Assembly (NCBI GenBank): GCA_016802295.1
Contig: JAESIW010000200.1
Span: forward strand, 1,688,289 to 1,752,288
Source: Brachionus rotundiformis
Lineage: Eukaryota; Rotifera; Eurotatoria; Ploima; Brachionidae
DNA length: 64,000 nucleotides
Direction: 5' to 3'
Part shown: piece by piece, positions 1 to 11,781 of the stretch
Numbering within the stretch: position 1 is the first letter of the stretch
Layout of the letters: each line of letters starts with the position of its first letter
Notes under the pieces: generated by a model
What the model was told of the DNA's origin: nothing
Seen by the model: the letters and a program-made list of their open reading frames with translations, nothing else
The model's database searches: none
Program-made: the position numbers and the translations under genes

Positions 1-329
1 AAAAATACATTAATGACAAAATACAATACCAAGTACTTTCAAATACATCTGTTTTTTAACTTTGGTGATTTTTATAGCATCTATTTTTCGAATAAACTCG
101 TAGTTGTTTATTTTTCAAGCGCCATTTATCATTGTATTTTTTCATATTTTAAGAGTCTACCTCGATTATACTTTCGCTTTCCGTGAGATAAAGACTCATC
201 AAATTGTACACTATAACTCGTATATTTAGACATCCAAGTACACAATACAATGAATCAAAGGCTGTTTCAAGTGAACATTATACAGTAAAGAAGAAATTTT
301 AAATGCGATTTCCAGAAATTACAAGCAAT
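1..329. other. AT-rich flank, nothing recognised
   Basis: I see no open coding segment, RNA gene or repeat in this stretch. It ends at the TTAA target site of the MITE. Confidence 0.5.
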
Positions 330-357
330 TTAACACTAGAAGCACCAAAATTTTTAA

Positions 358-392
358 CTACTAGAAGCACCAAAACAAGTCATTTTGACTCG
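358..392 (+). repeat. inner inverted repeat of the MITE, left arm
   Basis: About 35 bp, matching the reverse complement of 716-750 almost perfectly. It holds the CTAGAAGCACC motif plus the GAGTCA/TGACTC palindrome. TTAA also lies just outside this left arm (354-357), but the right inner arm is followed by TATA rather than TTAA. Confidence 0.8.
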
Positions 393-715
393 TTTTAATG
401 AAATCTAATGGATAAAAAATTATTAATCAGATAAATCTATTCAAAACTTATATTTAATTGAGTGAAATTTAAAAATTAGCTAAAAAAAGTATCTAGCAAA
501 AAATTGATCTTTTATTGAATTAATTTCTTTTTGAGCCTATTCTTCGTCTTTCATGTAAAATACAAAAACTTTAATTTTCGCTTTTATTAAATTTGCTTAT
601 TTTCGTTCAAGTATTAAGGTTTGAGTCAGTTTTTTAAAAATTTGTATACTTTTTATTTATATTTTATGACTGATACATTGATTTTGTAGCTAAATTCAAA
701 ATTTTAATTGAAAAA

Positions 716-750
716 CGAGTCAAAATGACTCGTTTTGGTGCTTCTAGTAG
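716..750 (-). repeat. inner inverted repeat of the MITE, right arm
   Basis: Reverse complement of 358-392. It is followed by TATATA rather than TTAA, so either the inner pair is not an independent insertion or its right target site has mutated. Confidence 0.8.
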
Positions 751-932
751 TATATACTTGATTTTGCACAAAGACAAATTTTTTTTTATCTGAATTTAGT
801 TAATATAGAAAGTTATTCTTATTTTTATGCTGAAAAAAAAAAGTTATGCTCTAATAACAATAGTTTACTTGGATATTAGCGGCCAAAAATCGAAAAAGAG
901 TCATTTTGACTCGTTGGTGCTTCTAGTGTTAA

Positions 933-1957
933 AGATATGTTGAAGTTCAAAAACAATGATTTGAAAGCACAATTAAATGTTAAAAAAAATTTGTTTCTGG
1001 CAAATATCGGAGGATATTTCCTGACAAACAATCAAAGCCGAATAATTTTCAGTGCATTAATAGGCGTTTTCCATGATGTCATCGATGGCTTGTAAAAGAA
1101 TTTTATTCGATTCATTTTTTTAATTTGTTTCTTTTATCTTCATGTTAAAAATTTGAAAATAAAGTTTATAAGCAAATTTTATTCCTTTAAAAATATTGAT
1201 GTCCAAAAGCATACTCATTAATATGTACTCTTGGTGTATTTTTGGTATATTTTTGGTTTATTCGTAATCAGCGCACTCATTTTACAATAAAAATTTCTCA
1301 AAGTGCTAAAATTCAAAAGTTCATCTTTTAGATTATTTTTTGACCTAAAGATATAGAAAATTGGAAGTTTTGAATTAATATATAAATAGATAAAGATTTA
1401 AATTAAAATTTTAAATAATTTTAATCCAAAAGACTTTAAGGAAAATATTCTTATAGGTCTCTTGTAACCAGCCTAATTAGTTTTAGACCAAAACATAAGT
1501 CATTCATCCAAATCTCAAATAATATTTTTAATATACTTTTTTCAAGTGTTAAGTTATAAGAATATTAAAATTTAATTATTAACAAGAATTTTTGATTTAG
1601 ATTAAAAGAAGAAATTTGTAAAACTTTTTTGTTTTAAAAACTAAAATACAAAAACGAATTGAATGATAATTAATTTCTTCTATTAAAGAAACTTATAAAA
1701 TTAGCTTTTTTCGAAAATTAAAAAAACGATTTTAAATAAATTTTTATCTTAATCCTTGAATGAGACTTACTTTTAATAAAAACCTTTATCTATCATTTAA
1801 TTGAAACACAAATTTCAAACGATTTACTTTAATCTCAAAAACTAATCTATAAAAGATTATTAAAAACATTCATCTATAATAATTATCTTTTGAAATTTTA
1901 ATTGATAATTATTCAAAAATCTAAATCTTTTAATTTAGAAAATTGTTTATGCGAACA
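933..1957. other. AT-rich intergenic, nothing recognised
   Basis: No long open frame, RNA gene or repeat seen. The last part is presumably the promoter region of the chitin-binding protein gene. Confidence 0.5.
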
Positions 1958-1967
1958 TTATATAAGG
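1958..1967 (+). promoter_or_regulatory. TATA box of the chitin-binding protein gene
   Basis: TATATAAGG lies about 65 bp upstream of the ATG at 2029. That fits a transcription start near 1990 and a short A-rich 5' leader. It is the clearest core-promoter match seen in the window. Confidence 0.6.
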
Positions 1968-2028
1968 CCCATTTTTTTTCTAGTTTCATATCAAAATTAA
2001 AAATAAAACAAAACAAAAAGAAATACAA

Positions 2029-3605
2029 ATGTACTCTAAAACAATTATTTTATTAGTTGTCTTTTCTCTTGGATCTCATTCATATTTGATCGAGAGCCCT
2101 TCAAATGAAGAAGATGCGTGCAATTTCCAGGATCGTAGATTGGCAGAATCAGTCAGACTTGTAAGATCCAAGTACAATTGTCGAGTTTACTATGTATGTG
2201 CATTTTACAAGCAATATTCTCTTATTTGTGCAGAAGGTCTTTACTTTGATGAAGAATCAAACTCCTGTAATTACCAAGAGATAGTCAAATGCAAATTACT
2301 CTCAGATGAATACACTTACCAAGAAAGTTCCAATGTATCTTATTTTATTGAACAAAATGAAGATTTTTCAAATCAAACCAATCAAACAGAAATTAATAGT
2401 TTTGATCTTAATTTAAATGAAACTAATTTTGTAATGAATAATACGGAAGAGATTATTTTTCCATCATATTCAAACAACATTTCTAATTATACCGAGGAAA
2501 ACCTTATGAACAATATTTCCAATGAGACTTGGACATCGTTTGTTATTCAATACATTAGTTCAACCGAAATGGTAGGATCATCTACCTCTAAAGTACCAAC
2601 AGAAGCCCTTGCAGACTTGAGCAGCTGGTGGCATGGACCAAGTGATTGTATCGAAGGCTTCGAGCACAAATTGGCTCATCAAGAAAACTGTGCTCTGTAT
2701 TATGAATGTACTGTAAAAGGTGAAAAAATTGAGAAAGCTTGTCCGTATCCTCTTCAGTATGACGAAATGCTCAACGAATGTAGATTGTATGATTTAATTG
2801 AATGTGGTACTAGAAAACAAGCTAAGGACTTATGTAATTTTATATATTTAAATGAAAAAGACTATTAATAAAAAAAAAAGGTGATTATCAAATAAATGCC
2901 ACTCAACCAAGTGCAATTCCCTGTGATAAATATCCAAGTTGTAAAGATTTAAGTGATGGTCTTTATCCATCGAATGATTGTAACCACTACTATCAATGTA
3001 AAGATGAGAGGACACTAAGAATTTATAGCTGTCCAAAAGATAAAAAAACTGGAGTTCAACTAAAATTTAATTATCTTACTAAAAGGTGTGATTTTATAGA
3101 AAATGTATCTTTTAATTGTGGAGGCTACGCTATACCAATAGATATATACAGTAATCTCAATTATTAAAATTTTAGTTACTATTACTGATAAATCATTTTA
3201 GCAAACAAAATGGTCTGTCCAAGCAAACAGCTTAAATCAGATGAACAGCCCAGCTTGGAGACTCGTGATGTCTATTTTTCTCATCCAAGCGAATGTCATT
3301 TGTATGTGACTTGTGACAATCAAGGAAATATGTCAATATTGGAGTGCTTTAATGGTACTCATTTTTCACCACATTACCAAAGCTGTGTTCATCCATCAGT
3401 TGTTAATTGTAAAAAGTATCCAATGATAAAGGCTCAGACAATTTATTCGCTTAAGAATATTTTAATGGATGCTAAAGTAAAGTCAGGATTTAATAATATA
3501 ACATCTGAGCCCATATCTGAATCAATTAAAACAACAACATTAGTTGATTTAAATGCAATCACTACTATAGAATCAAACAATGGTACCAATTCAACATTTT
3601 TTTAA
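2029..3605 (+). CDS. Secreted peritrophin-like protein with four chitin-binding (CBM14) domains
   Basis: Exons 2029-2833, 2881-3150 and 3202-3605; introns are 47 and 51 bp; 492 residues. A signal peptide (hydrophobic residues about 5-16) is followed by four six-cysteine CBM14/peritrophin-A modules. Module 1 is at about 31-88. After a long linker come module 2 (about 207-263), module 3 (assembled from exon 2) and module 4 in exon 3, followed by a Thr/Asn-rich tail. Cysteine spacing and aromatic YY/HYYQC, LYYEC and LYVTC patterns match the family. The linker between modules 1 and 2 has about nine N-X-S/T sequons, so it is likely heavily N-glycosylated. The expected role is binding chitin in extracellular matrix such as gut lining, cuticle or trophi/egg coat. 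Stopping at the first in-frame stop (2868) would lose modules 3 and 4; both splice joins keep the frame. Alternative: any other multi-CBM14 matrix protein. Confidence 0.85.
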
Positions 3606-6600
3606 AAGACTATTAAGAGATAATTATCTCAATTAAAAGCATTGATTAATTTTTAAAATTTTATTTTTGTATTTTTGTTGTTTAACAGCGAAAAATATAT
3701 AATTAAAATAAATTATTTATGATTTAAATTTTTCTTTTGTTATTTACTTGCTAAAATGTTTTCTATGATTCAATTTTTTTAATTAGCCAACATGTCTGCA
3801 TTTTATAATATATTACGAAATATATTATAAAATTAATATTTTAATGGATTTAAATAATTTTTTCAAAAGTAAAAATATTAGCTATATAAAAATATTTGTG
3901 AAACAATTCCAGAAGTAGTCACGCTATGATGGCTGTTAAAATTACATTATATGAATTCAAAAGTCTCCAAAGTATCGCATTTAAGTTGTCGTTGCCCGAT
4001 TGAAATATATCTAAATTAAATTATGTAATTTCTTGGCTTTATCTTACAAGAAAGTAGTCAATTGTGCTTTTTAAAGTACAAAATAATACAAGTATAAATA
4101 TATAGAAATATAAGTGAAATAGGAGCCTCTCTTTACAAAAGTATATTTCATCGAATTTCTAAGTAAAAACTTATTTTAAAATTGATATCAATTACATTTT
4201 TTAAAATGTTTAAACTTAATAACAGAGAGATTGAAAACAAGATATGATTACTATTGATTGAGTATTGCTTTGTCTTTTTTCTGGCTAAAAATACTTACAT
4301 CATCAGTCACAATTTGACAATTGATCTTGTTCAGACCCAAATTTTAATTGTCAAACGTCAGATAAAAGCTAATAATCGAATTAATATCCTTTTTTATAAA
4401 TATCTTGTGTACACAAACCATTTTGTTCAGCTTATAGATAAACATAACAAATAGTAAATTGAGTAAAAATTTTGGACATAAAGCTATAAAAGAATAAATA
4501 AATCAAAATAGTATCTTTTTTTTTAATTTTATGATTTGGTAATATTTACACGCTTCCCAAGACATACTTCGATCTAATTTCATAAGTTCTCTAAAATATT
4601 CATTCAAGGATATTAATTATTGATGAAAGAGTATCTCATAAAATTCAATCAAGTATTTATTTAATAAATTTTGTTCTCAAGGATCTGTTTGAATTTTTCA
4701 ATAGTTCGAAGTAGATTTATTAAGTGGTATCTAGTTTCTATATTAAATGATGTTTTAATTTAATTTCAGTTTAGATTAGTTAAAGAGCAGCTACCTGAAC
4801 AAATTTAAATCATTAAAAGATAAGATTTTTTAATTTTCATTTTCCCTATTGAATATGCTCCGACATGCTGTTTTTAGATTATGTAAATGGCCAAGTGCTT
4901 TTAATTAAAAAAAAATCGAAGATATTTTAATCATAAAATATCAAGGATTTTAATAGACTTTATGAAACGTGATCTATAAATTAGAAAAATGGATTAAAAC
5001 CTTAAGATAAAATCTATTTTAAGCCATTTAAATTGAACATCAGCAAAAAAAAAGAAATCCTAATTAACCCATCTGATTGTAATTTACATTATATAAACAT
5101 CATCATCGTTTTATAATTTAAAAATTAAAATCTTTTTGTTTCTATTTTCATTTTTTAGATAAGCTTCGATAGACTAAAATCTTAACTAAAAAATTGAGAA
5201 TAATTATAAAATTTTCTATCAATTCATCCTATTAAGAACAATTTAGAAATAAATTACTTTTTATTTAACTTTTTGTTAATAATTTAAAGGTTTCAAATTA
5301 ATTAAGAAATAAAAAAATTTAAGTTAAAATAGCCAACTTTGATTAATTAGTTTTTTCACCATGAAATTTTTCACAAAATATACTACATCACTTTCTTTAA
5401 AGATTTATAAAAAAGTAAATATTTTAATACTAAAGAATATAATTCAATTAGTAATACTTAAAATAAAGTTTTTCCATTTAAAATTTGTTTTTAATTTATT
5501 GTTTTTTAATGGAATCTTTTAATTAATTGAATTTGTTGATCTAAAAGTCAATATATCAAAAGTCGATCTTGAAAATAAATGGAATATTTTTTTTTAAATA
5601 ATTTTTTTTCCAATGCTAGAAACATATTTTTATTTAAAATATTGATCTAAGTTGGGATTTTTAGACTAGGAAGATTTTTATTTTTTGTTATATCAATCTT
5701 TATAAAAATTTAATATCATCTTGTAACAAGTTGCGTTTAAACCAGGCTCATTCTCAAATAGCACATTTAGAAAATTTCGCTTGAAACTATTTAAGCTTAT
5801 GTAAATATTTGAGTTTATTTAGCTAAAAAGAAATGTCCTGATTTTAAAGAAACAAGTGTTTTATATAAAAGATAAATATAATTAATATTTAATATTTTCT
5901 GAGAAAAACTTGAAAAATTAAAAATATAATATAAAGTTTTCTCTTTGAATTTGTTGTCAACTAAAATTCAGTTCTTGAGCTAATTAAAATAAAAAAGTAA
6001 ATGGTTATTTAAATATTTTTAAAAAGGGAATTTTAGTTTTCATGTGATTAGAGAAATCCTGAATATAAAAACATCTTAAAGAACAATTACTTAATTTTAA
6101 AATTTAGTTTTATCTAGAAATTAATCACATCTAAAAATCTAATTAGAGATTGGGAAAAACCTAGAGGCTTTAGAGGCCAAATATATTAGCTTTTATTTAA
6201 AAGAAATTCAATTTAAAACTCGATTTAAATCAAATTGGTATTTGCTCAAATTTATAGACAAGAGTTGATTTTTTTCTTCGAATTTGAATAGCTAGCCAAA
6301 TTTTTTTAATTATCTGTTACTATTCAATTATTAAGTTAGAAAATTTTAAAGAAATTTTCAAATGATAGCAAACAATGATAATAAATTAAATGAAAAATAT
6401 CTTAACAATTCTAAATTGAAAAGCCTAAAAATTGATTATGATCCTTACAGGCATTAGCTTTATATTTCCGAATAAATTCTAACAAACGAATAGAAATATA
6501 ATTTCCAAGAAAATTTTAAAAAATATTTGCCCTCAAGCTTCTCAATTTAGACGAAATAGATAATATTTTTAATCAAGCATTAATATTTTTAAAAATCAAT

Positions 6601-9600
6601 TTTAAAATTATTGGCAAAGATTCGAGATATGTTGCAATTGAAGTATGCTTTTATAATCTAAATGTTTCCAACTTTAAATTATCTAGTTTAGACATTTAGT
6701 TAAATTAATTGTAAAAATAGGGTTTTATTTTCCATTAAATTAATTTTTGTAAAATGTTTTGGTAGCACTTTATGCTTTGATATTTCAAAGAGCCTTAAAT
6801 TTGGTCAAGATTAGCCTAGTTTAAAAAATGGATTACCATTAATGTTATTAAAGACTTGAAGAATTCATATGCGGAACAAACCTAAGGTCGAAAATAAATT
6901 TTGTTAATAATCCAATTTAATGAAATTTTTTTGCATAATACTGCTAGAACTCATGAAATCAATTTTTATCTGTTTTTGATCTAATAAACATCGATTGCAT
7001 ACTTTCTGAAAATATATTGGAAATCTCTCTATTTAGTAGTATGAAGATTAGATCACATGAATTTTTTAATATTTTTTTTAAACTATTAATTAGGATTATT
7101 TTCTTAATATTTAAGAAAAATAAATCACAACATAGAAAAAAAAATAGTAAAATGCATTTTATAGATAAGTATTTTCGCGGGTATTTTTGTTATTATTTTT
7201 GTTCTTGAATCGAACTAGTAAATAAAATAGAGCTAATCATCACGAACCTTGAAATTTTTGTGCGATTTTTTGTTAGCTTTTAGTTATTTACAAATTTCGA
7301 TTGTTTGCCAAGTTAAATATTGAGTAATTTTTAGTGATATTTAACATATTGAAAATGGAAAGTTTCAAAAATTTGGAAAAATTTAACAATTTAATTATTA
7401 GATGGTTCAATTTATCCAAGTTGATAGATTTATTGATTGAAAATAAATAGCATACAATATTTAGCCAAAAAAATTATAGAAGCTTTCATTAAATTAGCAT
7501 TTTAAGTTGCTTACTTGGTTTTAGTAATTAATTTATTTTAAATAAGTCAAAGGACAGAAAATTTTTTCTTTCTGGTAATTTTTAATTGTTATTGCTGAAT
7601 TTAATTTAATAAAATAAATCTTTAAATTAAAAAAAAGATAATGATGTTTTTTGTCGATTTTTATAAAGTTTTTTAAATTATTTTCATCATATATTTTTCA
7701 AAAAGAAAATGACTGTAAGCAATTTTCATTTAAATTATTAAAACTATAAACGGATTTTTTTAAAATCAGCTTTAAGTATTAAATTTTAATAATGAAAAAC
7801 AATTCAAATCATTAAAGATAGAATGTTAAAAATAATTCTTATAAAACAAAATAAATTGATTTCTTATATATTTTTTAAATTAACACTTAAGATTATATTT
7901 TTTATAAGTTTAAAAGATATTGTAAAATTAAATAATTAACTAATTCATAAATTAATTAAAGCTAATTTTATCTCGAAATCTTTTTTCATTTTAATTTATG
8001 TCAGAGAATAATTTTTCAAAATATTTAGTCTATCAAATAATGTATCATACAGAAAAGTGAACAGAGCCTATGCTCAATATTAAATTGTTTATTTTTTTTT
8101 GGCTCGTGTTACTTGAATCTTTATATTTATTAACTACTAAATAATTTTTTCAGTAAACGGTAATAGATTTGCTTATCATTTTTAATAACTTGTTTGCTTT
8201 AAGTTTATTGCATTAGCTTGCTCGTTAATTTATGAAGCCTAATGTGTTTTGAATTTGTTTAGTCAAATATTAGAAATAAAAATAGTTAAACAAAAAATAC
8301 TTCATTTTTTTAAAATTTTTTACCAAAATAGTTCATTTTATATGTTATATTCCTTAATTGGTAGATAATTACGTAAAATAATTTAGCAATAATATCAAGT
8401 TTGTTATTTTGTCAATTAAATTAAATTAATTTTTAACATTTAAAATTCTCGGATTCAAATTTAAACTTAAAAGCGTAAATTAATTGCAAAATTTAAGTTT
8501 TTTTTAATTGAAAATTTAATTAATATGTTTAACTTTAAATAGTTCTAAGAATTTAAATTTAGCTGTTACTTCGGTTTATTTAATTAATGAACAAATCGAT
8601 TCAGTCTATTTATTTTATGATTATTAAAATTTTAGAAACTAGTTCTTTTAAGTACTTAAATTAAATAAACTACTTAAACATTTACTATTAAACATTTAAT
8701 AGATGAAATCATTCAACATAATTAGCTATTAGAATATTTACCTTTTTTAATGATTCAAATTAATCAATTTAATATTTTTTCTTCAAAATTATCTTTCTAA
8801 TTAATATTCAAAATATTTATTTGATAAAAGAAAGGGTGAATAGTAGTGACAAAATAATCATGAATTGAAATCAAATTTAATTACATATTTGTTGTTATTT
8901 TTTTTATTTAAATTAGCCTGAAGTTAACCTAAAGGACCAGTTCCAATCTCATAACTAAATTAGCTGTGATATCGTGTATTTATTTCAATACAGTGTAGAT
9001 AAGTATTTTAAAATAAGATAAAATAGAATCCATTAACATCAAATTAGCAGGTATTATTATTTATTTTCAGGATTTTTTTCAATAGATGATCAGAACTTCT
9101 GACAAAAGATTGATTAAATTCCAATTTACATATTAAATAATATTAACTTGGCGATACTAATTAAATAAAGACTAGTGAATTTTCTTTGAAAAAATAATAG
9201 ACTAAACATCCACCCATCTCGGATTGAATTTTAAAACTATCGATTTAATTTATAAATTATTAATAATAATATGATATTATTTAATTATAATTATATTTTT
9301 CCAAGCTTAATTTGACTAGCATTCGCTTAAAATGAAATGTAATTTTCATTAGGAGAATTCGATTCCAGCACTTGGAACGATTCTGGTCTAAAATTCAAAA
9401 TTTGCTTTTTTAGATTAATTTAAAAACTCATTTTTTAAAGGCTTATCGAAAAAATTGCATAATCAAACTATCACATTCAAATCATTATTTGCCAAAGTTA
9501 TAAATTATTTTCTGCGATGAATTTACTTTTGAACAAAAGTTAGGAATCGATTTAGCATGTTTAACAATCCGAAAATCCGAAAGAAAATTTATTGCTTTTG

Positions 9601-11781
9601 TCAAATTAGAGTCGGATTTTCTGATTATTTTAAAAATTTTATGAATTTTTTGGTAGCTTTTGCTCTTTTAGTGTACCATCGGCATTTTACAAATGCATAA
9701 AATATTAACTTAATGAAAATTTTTTTCACTATACTTAATAATTTTATAAATAGGCACATTAAAGCAATTAAACTTGGATAATAATTCACGCATACAATTA
9801 CAGATAATCTTAAAATTTCAATTTTTTATTAAATTGAACCTTGATGAACATTTTTCCTGAGCTTCCACTTAATATTTTTAAATAGTAATTTTTTTCAAGT
9901 ATAAGGTTTATTTTTTATAAGGTATTTTTAATTAATAAAGCGCTATGATATGATGAAGCTATTAAAGAAATAAAGATGATAGGAAAAAATTATTTATTTA
10001 TATTATTTGATTTGAATAAAAAAAGTAAATGGTAAAAGTTATTTCTATTATCAAATATGTTTCAAAAATTATAAAAAAATGATCAACGTTCATCGCGTTG
10101 TTCAAACATTCTTCTCTAGAAATGAGAATTCTAAGAATTATAAATTTTTTTACATAAAATCGAGATACTCACAGTAAAAGTTAATTTTAAATTTCTTAAA
10201 TTAAAGATTCTAGATTTCCTCAATTTTTATTAAAAATTCAAAATTAATCTAACATTCAAATTTTTAAAATGCTTCAAAAGGTTTGAAGCAATTTCATATT
10301 TAATTAAATTGTTAAAAGCTTAAATTTGCCATGATATTTAATAATTTCTCTAAATTTAGGCAAAAATCATGAGCCCTTTAAAACCGGTAATTTTTGAATA
10401 CCTTTATGACCGAAAATTATTTATTTTTATACTAAATAATACGAAAAATAATTTCAAAAAAGTACAATTAAGTAAATTTTCTGCATTAAATTTTTTTAAA
10501 TGAGGTATCGTTCTTAAATTAAGTACAATAATTTTATCATTCAAAAATTATTATAATATTAATTTCACATGTGTAAGCTTTTGACTTAGAATTAATAAAA
10601 TCTCGAGTATTTCCTTTAGATTAATATCAACACTTGATATCCATTGTAATATAGCCTTTTTTCTAAATCTTCATCATTTAAGGAAATAATTGTAGAGTTT
10701 TTATTAATTTATATCAAGATTTTCACGTTTTTTGACAAAAGTGTGATTTAAAAAGTGCCTAATAAATTTAAACTTTTCTTATATCATTCCAAAAATAAAA
10801 GTTATAAAAACAAATCTGTAATTGTTAGAAAGACTAAACCTTATGATTCAATTTTTATTTATCTTTATTACTTTGTTTAGAAATTTTTTAAATTTGATTT
10901 AATTTTAAAAACATTTTCCATAAGCATTCAAAATAATAGCAATTGTAAATAAATTATTTCTGTTACAATCATTTTTTTTTTAAAAAGTATTAATTCTTAA
11001 TTATTTTTTTATTTTTGATTTAAAACATAAAGTTTTTAAAATTTTACCATCCTTATCGAACTTCAAAAGCATTTTTCTTCTTGGTTGAATTTTAATTTTT
11101 TGTTTAAATCCTTTATTATTTTTCAATTTCTCTTTTGATTTAATTTCTATCTAATCACATGAAAGTTGATAAAATCAAATTTCCTGATTTTGTTTTTCAA
11201 GCATCGAGAAGATAATAAAAAATCGTCCAGGTTATTTAACTAGTGATATATTTGTTTAAAAATGAGATTTTACTCAATTAATGTGTACCAAATAGTTCAT
11301 AAGAATTATATTATTTTATAAAGAACCAAATAATTAAACAATATTAGTTACATAGGCTGGTAAATGTATTCTAAATTAGAAAGATCGAAACAATTTTTAA
11401 TTATTAATCATTAAAAAAGATGATTATTTAAAAATAATCAAATGATATTTTAGTTTTTTTTTTCAATTATAAAATCAGCAGAATATCCTGTATTTACATT
11501 ATGAAAAATTTATCATCTAATTTATCAAAAAAGTCTACCTGTCATTAGAAACATATTTGAAATAAGTTTAACTAATATAATTAATAACATTCGCTTTTTG
11601 ACATGAACCATAAAACTTAAAGCCGAACCTAGGAACTGAATTCTCAAAGCTAATTTAAATTACTTGAATAATTTTCTATATTGTAATTTATTTTAAATAA
11701 ATTCATTTCTTCATTTGTTTCGCTTAGATTGATTTTAAAAAAAGATAATCCAAAATGAGCTGCTAACTAATTCAATCAACT
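3606..11781. other. 8.2 kb AT-rich intergenic region
   Basis: It begins with the likely poly(A) region of the upstream gene (AATAAA-like sequence near 3705). Only short open frames occur (for example 4254-4454 and 7017-7208). They are hydrophobic or lysine/asparagine-rich, as expected of random AT-rich DNA, and resemble no protein I know. No transposon ends, tRNA or tandem repeat was recognised. Confidence 0.55.

Larger units (their letters stand above)
330..932. mobile_element. piggyBac-type MITE with TTAA target duplication
   Basis: TTAA at 330-333 and again at 929-932 flank a non-coding element at 334-928. It begins CACTAGAAGCACC and ends with the exact reverse complement GGTGCTTCTAGTG. 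TTAA duplication with short terminal inverted repeats is the hallmark of piggyBac-superfamily insertion. A second, longer inverted pair lies inside: 358-392 and 716-750 both carry CTACTAGAAGCACC followed by a GAGTCATTTTGACTC-like palindrome (one base differs between the arms). The right outer end (about 898-928) carries the same palindrome next to the TIR. No transposase remains, so the copy must have moved in trans. The nested layout may be a composite of two related MITEs or sub-terminal repeats of one. Confidence 0.85.

Noticed and set aside
4254..4454. 66-codon plus-strand frame
   Set aside because: Same reasons; it also starts with a non-ATG codon.
7017..7208. 63-codon plus-strand frame
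   Set aside because: Phe/Ile/Lys-rich translation typical of random AT-rich DNA; no start context, splice partners or homology.
9560..9630. AAAATCCGA / TCGGATTTT inverted repeat
   Set aside because: Only about 9 bp with a long loop; expected by chance in AT-rich DNA.
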